From Przewalskia tangutica (lineage: Eukaryota; Streptophyta; Magnoliopsida; Solanales; Solanaceae): a stretch of DNA of 64,000 nucleotides. The translations under genes and the position numbers were made by a program. Each line of letters begins with the position of its first letter. The first letter of the stretch is position 1. Of the stretch, positions 59,276-64,000 are shown piece after piece. The notes beneath the pieces were generated by a model that saw only the letters and a program-made list of their open reading frames with translations, had not been told where the DNA came from and searched no databases. The stretch spans positions 62,001 to 126,000 of the forward strand of contig JAQGDG010000276.1 in the NCBI GenBank assembly GCA_029844215.1, in the 5' to 3' direction.

Positions 59276-60186
59276 CCTGCTGCTGAGGTGGTCCGCCTCG
59301 AAAGTTACCAAAGGACCCTGCTGTCCTGGCCCTCTTCTGCTGATCTCTGTCATTCCGTCGACCTCTCCGCTCCTCACATCCCAGTGCAAAAGCCTGCATA
59401 CGGGCAATGTCCATGCCCGGCTGAAGAGCTACACCCGAACAAGCCTCTGCCAAGTAGTCATCGAGCCCGGTGACGTAGCGGTGCAATCTGTCCTCCATGT
59501 CGGCTACCAATGCGGGGACGTACCGAGCTAATGAGTCAAACTCCACATTGTACTCCCGAACCGACGCCTGCGCCTCAACGTCAAAAATCTGACGGCCCGA
59601 GCCCTTCTCATCTGTGGAGGCAAGAAATGTGCAAGAAATGCCCCTGAGAACTCGTTCCATACGGCTGGAAGTGCATACTCTCCCCCGGACAGCTCCCACG
59701 AATCAAACGATCATCGCGGATCACGCGGCCGATGCGATCCTAAGACCACCGACTCGGTCTCGGCCTTGATCACTCTCATGATCCGTATCGCCAAATGAAC
59801 TCCTGCGGATCATCCTCGTGCCTCGACGTAGAACTCGCGCCTTCTGACTCGAAAGTCCGTAGCCTCAAACTATCCGATCTCGGGTGAACCATGGGTACTA
59901 CTGGAACTGGAACTGCTGCATCCAGCCTATCCGCCACTATCCTGGCCAATAACTGGGCCATCTCTTTGTACCCCAACTCCTCTGCTCCAGGCTGTGGGAC
60001 CGAGGCTCAGCATCGTGGTCTCAGCAGCCACCGCGCTCTAAACTTCTTTGAAATTTGGCGGCGTCGCAAAACTTCGCCGTCTGAAGCACTATCTCGTAAT
60101 GATTGGGCTGCGCCCCGTACTCCTCAGATCCTACTAGCGCCTCCTGCTTTGCCTTGCCCATCTGGGCGGGTTGGCTGCGGAGGCAT
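59271..60186 (-). pseudogene. gag remnant of C, N-terminal part
   Basis: Minus-strand start M-P-P near 60186. Open stretches: 60221-60021, 59976-59776 (ends DDPQEFIWRYGS, the start of the gag core) and 59699-59271 (143 codons from C). The last contains YNVEFDSLARYVPALVADME at residues 50-69, RYVTGLDDYLAEAC near 74-87, then FRGGPPQQQ. These fit a Retrotrans_gag domain and the basic linker before the knuckle. The frame runs on into the antisense end of LTR E3, making a chimeric 177-codon frame. Confidence 0.8.
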
Positions 60187-60295
60187 AACTGGTAAAAACG
60201 AAGTACGTCAGAGGGGTCCACTTATAACACAGCTCTAAGGCACGATCTCAGAATGAGAAGAATGGAAACCAATCCTAAATGTCCTGCAGCCTCCT

Positions 60296-60329
60296 GATTA
60301 TAGATGTGGTGCACAACACATCGATAATC
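60296..60329 (-). other. Leader hairpin of C
   Basis: Minus-strand arms GATTATCGATGTG and CACATCTATAATC, loop TTGTGCAC. Position 9 is an A-T pair here, G-C in A and B, and G-T in D and E. Confidence 0.75.
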
Positions 60330-60375
60330 AAGACTCTACTAGACACGGTGCATAGACACTTTCCGAGGATTAATC

Positions 60376-60386
60376 GCTCGATACCA
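60376..60386 (-). other. Primer binding site of C
   Basis: TGGTATCGAGC on the minus strand, four bases from the LTR end. Confidence 0.8.
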
Positions 60387-61000
60387 CTTTTGTCACGACC
60401 CATTCGGGGCGTGGATCGTGCCTACCGGCACCCAAGTAGTCATACATCGAGAAATCAGAATATAAAACATACAGATATGAAACAAAAGATAGGATAATAA
60501 AACAAGCAACCAAAGCGGTTGCCTTGCATATATACATAATTTTTTTGAACGATTCATCCTTTACAACCCCGCCACAAGATTACGGACCTCTAAGAATGTA
60601 ACAACAACTATGACGACAGTGGCCCGCCATACCCCGAATGTACCGTAACACAACTCAGAAAACATACAAAAGATAAGCCTCCGAGAAACGGAGCTTCCCA
60701 ATCTGCCGACTGTGATCCTGAGCGAGGATCAACAACCGTGTACCCTACTGCGGCATGAACGCATCCCCGAAGGAGGTCGATAACAGTACTAAGTATGTGA
60801 AACTCAAAAATACGTAAATGAAATCATAACGATTAAAATAAAACAGAGACATGTATGATAACAAAACTACGATTCACAACATAAAAACAAATATGTCAAA
60901 TCAGGGACTCACGCCCTCAAAGTCATCCCTCATGCCCGTGGAACTCCTTCCTCACTGCCGGCAGTCTAGGTATAAGTCATGTGATACGTGTAACATGTCT

Positions 61001-61420
61001 CGGCCCATCTCATGGACTCGAGGTGAAATCGTATGGAATACATTCCCGGTCCATCTCATGGACTCGGTATCAAATCAGGTGGTATACATTCCCGGTTCAT
61101 CCCATGAACGCGGTGTCGCGTGAAATACATTCCCGGTCCATCTCATGGACTCGGTATCGTGTGAAATACATTCCCGGTTCATCCCATGAACGCGGTGTCG
61201 TGTGGAATACATTCCCGGTTCATCCCATGAACGCGGTGTCGAGTGAAATACATTCCCGGTCCATCTCATGGACGCGGTATCAAATCAGGTGGAATACATT
61301 CCCGGTTCATCCCATGAACGCGGTGTCGAGTGAAATACATTCCCGGTTCATCCCATGAACGCGGTGTCGAGTGAAATACATTCCCGGTTCATCCCATGAA
61401 CGCGGTGTCGTGTGGTCATA
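61001..61420 (-). repeat. Hairpin array in right C LTR (best copy)
   Basis: Ten units of 41-46 bp. The element strand of each unit reads CACCGNG, a 6-bp stem with 3-base loop, then CCGGGAATGTATT. Stems are GTTCAT/ATGAAC in six units and GTCCAT/ATGGAC in three, a full two-sided change at the third pair. The unit at 61001 is the most divergent. The array lies ~600 bp from the LTR edge facing the PBS. Confidence 0.85.
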
Positions 61421-63178
61421 ACATTTAAACGCTCTTTTAAGACAGATTAAGACAATACCATATTTTCCTTTTAAAACAACTAAGGTAATATTATACCCTT
61501 CTTTTTAAACCAAAACACTTTCCTTCTTAAAGTCAAGTAACAACACTCTTTTCCAAAAGTTCAAGTTTGCCTGATTTCAAATATTCACGTCTCTTATTTT
61601 CGAAAGGTTGTATAGTTCATAGTCTTAATCAATTAATCATAATTCTCTTTTAAAACAATTGAGTGATATATGCCTTATGTGTGAGTAGGTTATTCTTGTC
61701 TATAACAATCTTATTAAAGCAGCCATGATCTAGGAAATGTAATACAATTTTGTCTTATCTTAGCTTCTATGCAGATGGAGGTTTCTACTGGTTTTAATAT
61801 AATAACTTATTTGTCAATACATTTTCCTTTATTAACGTTGCAGTGGTTCGTTCGATACTTATTCTCATTTCCGAAATCAGTAAAACATTATTCCTTTTAA
61901 AAACCAAGTACTCATTACTCACGAATGAGGTTTCACACTTTTTAACAAAATTCATATCAATTCAATTAAGTCAAGTTGCTTATCTTTTGAGATCAAGTCT
62001 CTTAACTTCTAAAATCAATAAACCATTCTTTTTATCTCTCTTAAGTCGTTATACCTAACTTCCCATAAAGCTAGTATAATTCTTAGACTTTCAAAACCAA
62101 GTATTACTCTTCTTTCAAAAACGATTCTTAATTCTTTTGAAATACTTCAAGATTCTTATTATTTAAAACTCAAGTCAAAAGACATCGAAGTAAAACCACG
62201 TTCAGTTAACACACGTACGTCTACCGTACTATATATATATTCTTTTAAAATATCATGCTCAAGAGGATAGGAAGAATCACATACCTCGCGACGATTATCG
62301 ACTATTAGCAAAATGCTCCAAAGTACTGTAATCCGGCTAGCCCTTTCCACCCTTCGAGTAGAATACGCTACTTGCAGTACTTCAACCTATAACGGTCATA
62401 CAAGTCTATCAACGTCTAGACTACTCTGCAGAATAATTCTAGATACATATTCCTTATTCTACGGAAAATTGGGCAGCACTTCCCTATCCGCCAAACTACA
62501 CAAGTCATCAGTAAATCTGATCACATGTAAATCTGATTTTTATTCTTAATATTCTTCCGATGTGATTTCAATTCAATTTTCTTACGTAATATCCTTCTAT
62601 TACAGTTCAATTCTCTTCTCAAATATCCTTACATGTATCTTATATTTATTTCTATACCACTACGGTATGTAATCTCCAATTACACTAGAAGGATAGGATT
62701 ATTTACCTCGATAAGCCCAAAATTATCCAAGATTAAATGTCGATCCTGAGCAAGGTTTAGCTCTACTCTGCGCTCAACCCGCTCAAACAACCCTTAGAAG
62801 TTCTACGCAACTTCTTCTTAATACTTCAACCGCTATGAAGATTTTCCTTAGGGTTTCGTTTAGTGACTAATGGAAATATAGTAGTATTTCCTGCTCTACG
62901 ATATAGAGGTAACTTTGGAAAGTACTACAAGGTATTTGGGCTAAAGTATTTGGGAATAGTAACAACACTTGGAGAATACTTTTCTACCAAGGGGGGGGGG
63001 TATTTTACGAGAACAACTCAAGAGAGGGGGTATGTTTCGGCTAGCACCACTAGGAGAGTGGGTTTCGCCAAGGCCTCACAAAGGGAGGGGAAGGTAGGAC
63101 GAGAGCTACAAGAGGAGGAGGGATTTTGCCTTGTATTTTCACAAGTGTGGATGAAGAATTCCTTCAACTAAGGGGGGG

Positions 63179-63188
63179 TATTTATAGG
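63179..63188 (-). promoter_or_regulatory. TATA box of right C LTR
   Basis: CCTATAAATA on the minus strand, seven C downstream. This would be the promoter driving element C. Confidence 0.65.
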
Positions 63189-63579
63189 ACTTTCAAGGGT
63201 CAAGATGATGGCAAGTGGAGGGCAAGTGGAGGGTGTGGATTCACCCATGTGTCCTTATCCATCTACTACACAAAATATCCTACCTAATCCTTGACCAAAA
63301 AGAAAGGCAAAAAAAACGTGCCAACTACACAAATTGCCGCCCACTGGCGGACAAGTGTCACCCTCTCGTTGGTCCAAAATATTTCATCTCTCGGAAAAAT
63401 CCGCAAAAATTATAAATGTTGCAACCGTATTTTTCCCTTCGCAAAGTCCGGAAAACGTTTCGTCGAAAAATGATTCCTTTCGCTAGTTGTGCACAAATTC
63501 GACCCTTATGCCTACTTAAGGCTAAAAACTTTTGTACGTACGCCCTCACGTACATACTCTGGAAATACGGGGTATAACA

Positions 63580-64000
63580 TATGATAAGTTAGAAATGATC
63601 ACGTGATATGTGTTATGAAGATTGACAAGTGTTATGGAAATTTGGAAGCTCAAATCCGAAAATGACATGTTAAGCCATTTGAAATTGAATACAATTTGGT
63701 CGATAATTAGAATCGTCGGATGATTACCTACTTGAGGATTGTAGTAGTTATAATCGATTGCGGATTGATAACATGTTATACTAAACAACTTGAATTGGAA
63801 AAGAATTGGTATTGTTGTCCCTAATTGCCGAATGGACATTGTATTTTTGGACTAGTTTAATGTCAATTGTGGGGCGGAATTTTACACGTATTGTAAGGCG
63901 TGTAATCCCCTTTGATTGGTTGTTGTATTGGGCCTTAAATGTGGCGTGTTTGGTTATTGAATTCGGCCTTGAAAAAGGTGGCAAAGTATGTAGAAACAAA
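63580..64000 (+). repeat. LTR of D, second copy, continuation after C
   Basis: Begins with the second TATGA (63580-63584) and matches the middle of D2, including GGCGGAATTTTACACGTATT at 63874. Runs off the window. Confidence 0.8.

Larger units (their letters stand above)
43011..63579 (-). mobile_element. Element C, gag-only Ty3/gypsy element split by E
   Basis: LTRs 43011-46063 and 60391-63579. Internal sequence 46064-47280 and 59276-60390, about 2.3 kb after removing E. Gag, spacer and PPT are present. The integrase remnant seen in A, B and F is missing. Perfect TATGA duplication at both ends. Confidence 0.9.
60391..63579 (-). repeat. LTR of C, right copy (5' LTR, 3.19 kb)
   Basis: TGTCACGACC start, GGGGTATAACA end. 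Hairpin array 61001-61420, TATA box 63179-63188 with seven C, arms GTACGT and ACGTAC near the right end with a 4-base spacer (one arm altered). Better preserved than the left copy. Confidence 0.9.
36460..64000 (+). mobile_element. Element D, outermost + strand LTR element, interrupted by D2 and C
   Basis: LTR end 36460-37138, internal 37139-38387 plus 42076-42244, second LTR 42245-43010 continuing at 63580. The sequence at 63580-64000 matches 39400-39730 of D2 (for example GGCGGAATTTTACACGTATT), so it is the continuation of the same LTR family. The internal region has no gag or pol. The left part of the first LTR must lie off the window beyond G, F, B and A1. Confidence 0.75.

Noticed and set aside
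61001..61420. CRISPR-like regular repeat array
   Set aside because: The repeats are adjacent stem-loop units without unique spacers, inside a plant LTR and duplicated in the other LTR of the same element.

Overview
This window looks like plant heterochromatin. I see no host gene, no tRNA or rRNA gene and no intact protein-coding gene. Essentially all 64 kb is nested LTR retrotransposon of the Ty3/gypsy type. The LTRs are 2.8-3.7 kb and begin TGTTAYA, and most end in TGACA. The primer binding site resembles the 3' end of plant initiator-Met tRNA. The PPT-side sequence and LTR style are familiar from Solanaceae, but that assignment is a guess from memory, not a search. Every identity statement below is by eye.

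Layout, outermost to innermost. Element D (+ strand) is the host layer. It has the end of one LTR (36460-37138), an internal region (37139-38387, resumed 42076-42244) split by a solo-like LTR D2 (38388-42075), and a second LTR (42245-43010, resumed 63580-64000). Element C (- strand, 43011-63579) sits in that second LTR, flanked by a perfect TATGA duplication. Element E (+ strand, 47281-59270) sits in the gag of C, flanked by a perfect ACTAG duplication, and has the form LTR-internal-LTR-internal-LTR. To the left of D lies a stack of - strand layers: G (35412-36459, LTR tail only), F (25791-35411), B (7994-25790), and two copies of A (1-7993, running off the window, and 13832-23292). The A copies interrupt the two LTRs of B at the same site.

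None of the elements encodes a reverse transcriptase. A, B and F keep a broken gag and a broken integrase remnant. C and E keep gag only, and D keeps only non-coding internal sequence. They are therefore non-autonomous (TR-GAG-like or deletion derivatives) and would need enzymes supplied in trans. What they do conserve is cis-acting sequence: the tRNA-primer site, a leader hairpin with a palindromic GTGCAC loop, the PPT with an adjoining perfect inverted repeat, the LTR promoter with a TATA box, and (in C and E) a tandem array of covarying hairpins inside the LTR.

A caution applies to all coding calls. Copies differ mainly by small losses and changes at CAG, CTG and CCGG sites, which looks like consensus error at methylated cytosines rather than evolution. 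Many frameshifts may not be real.
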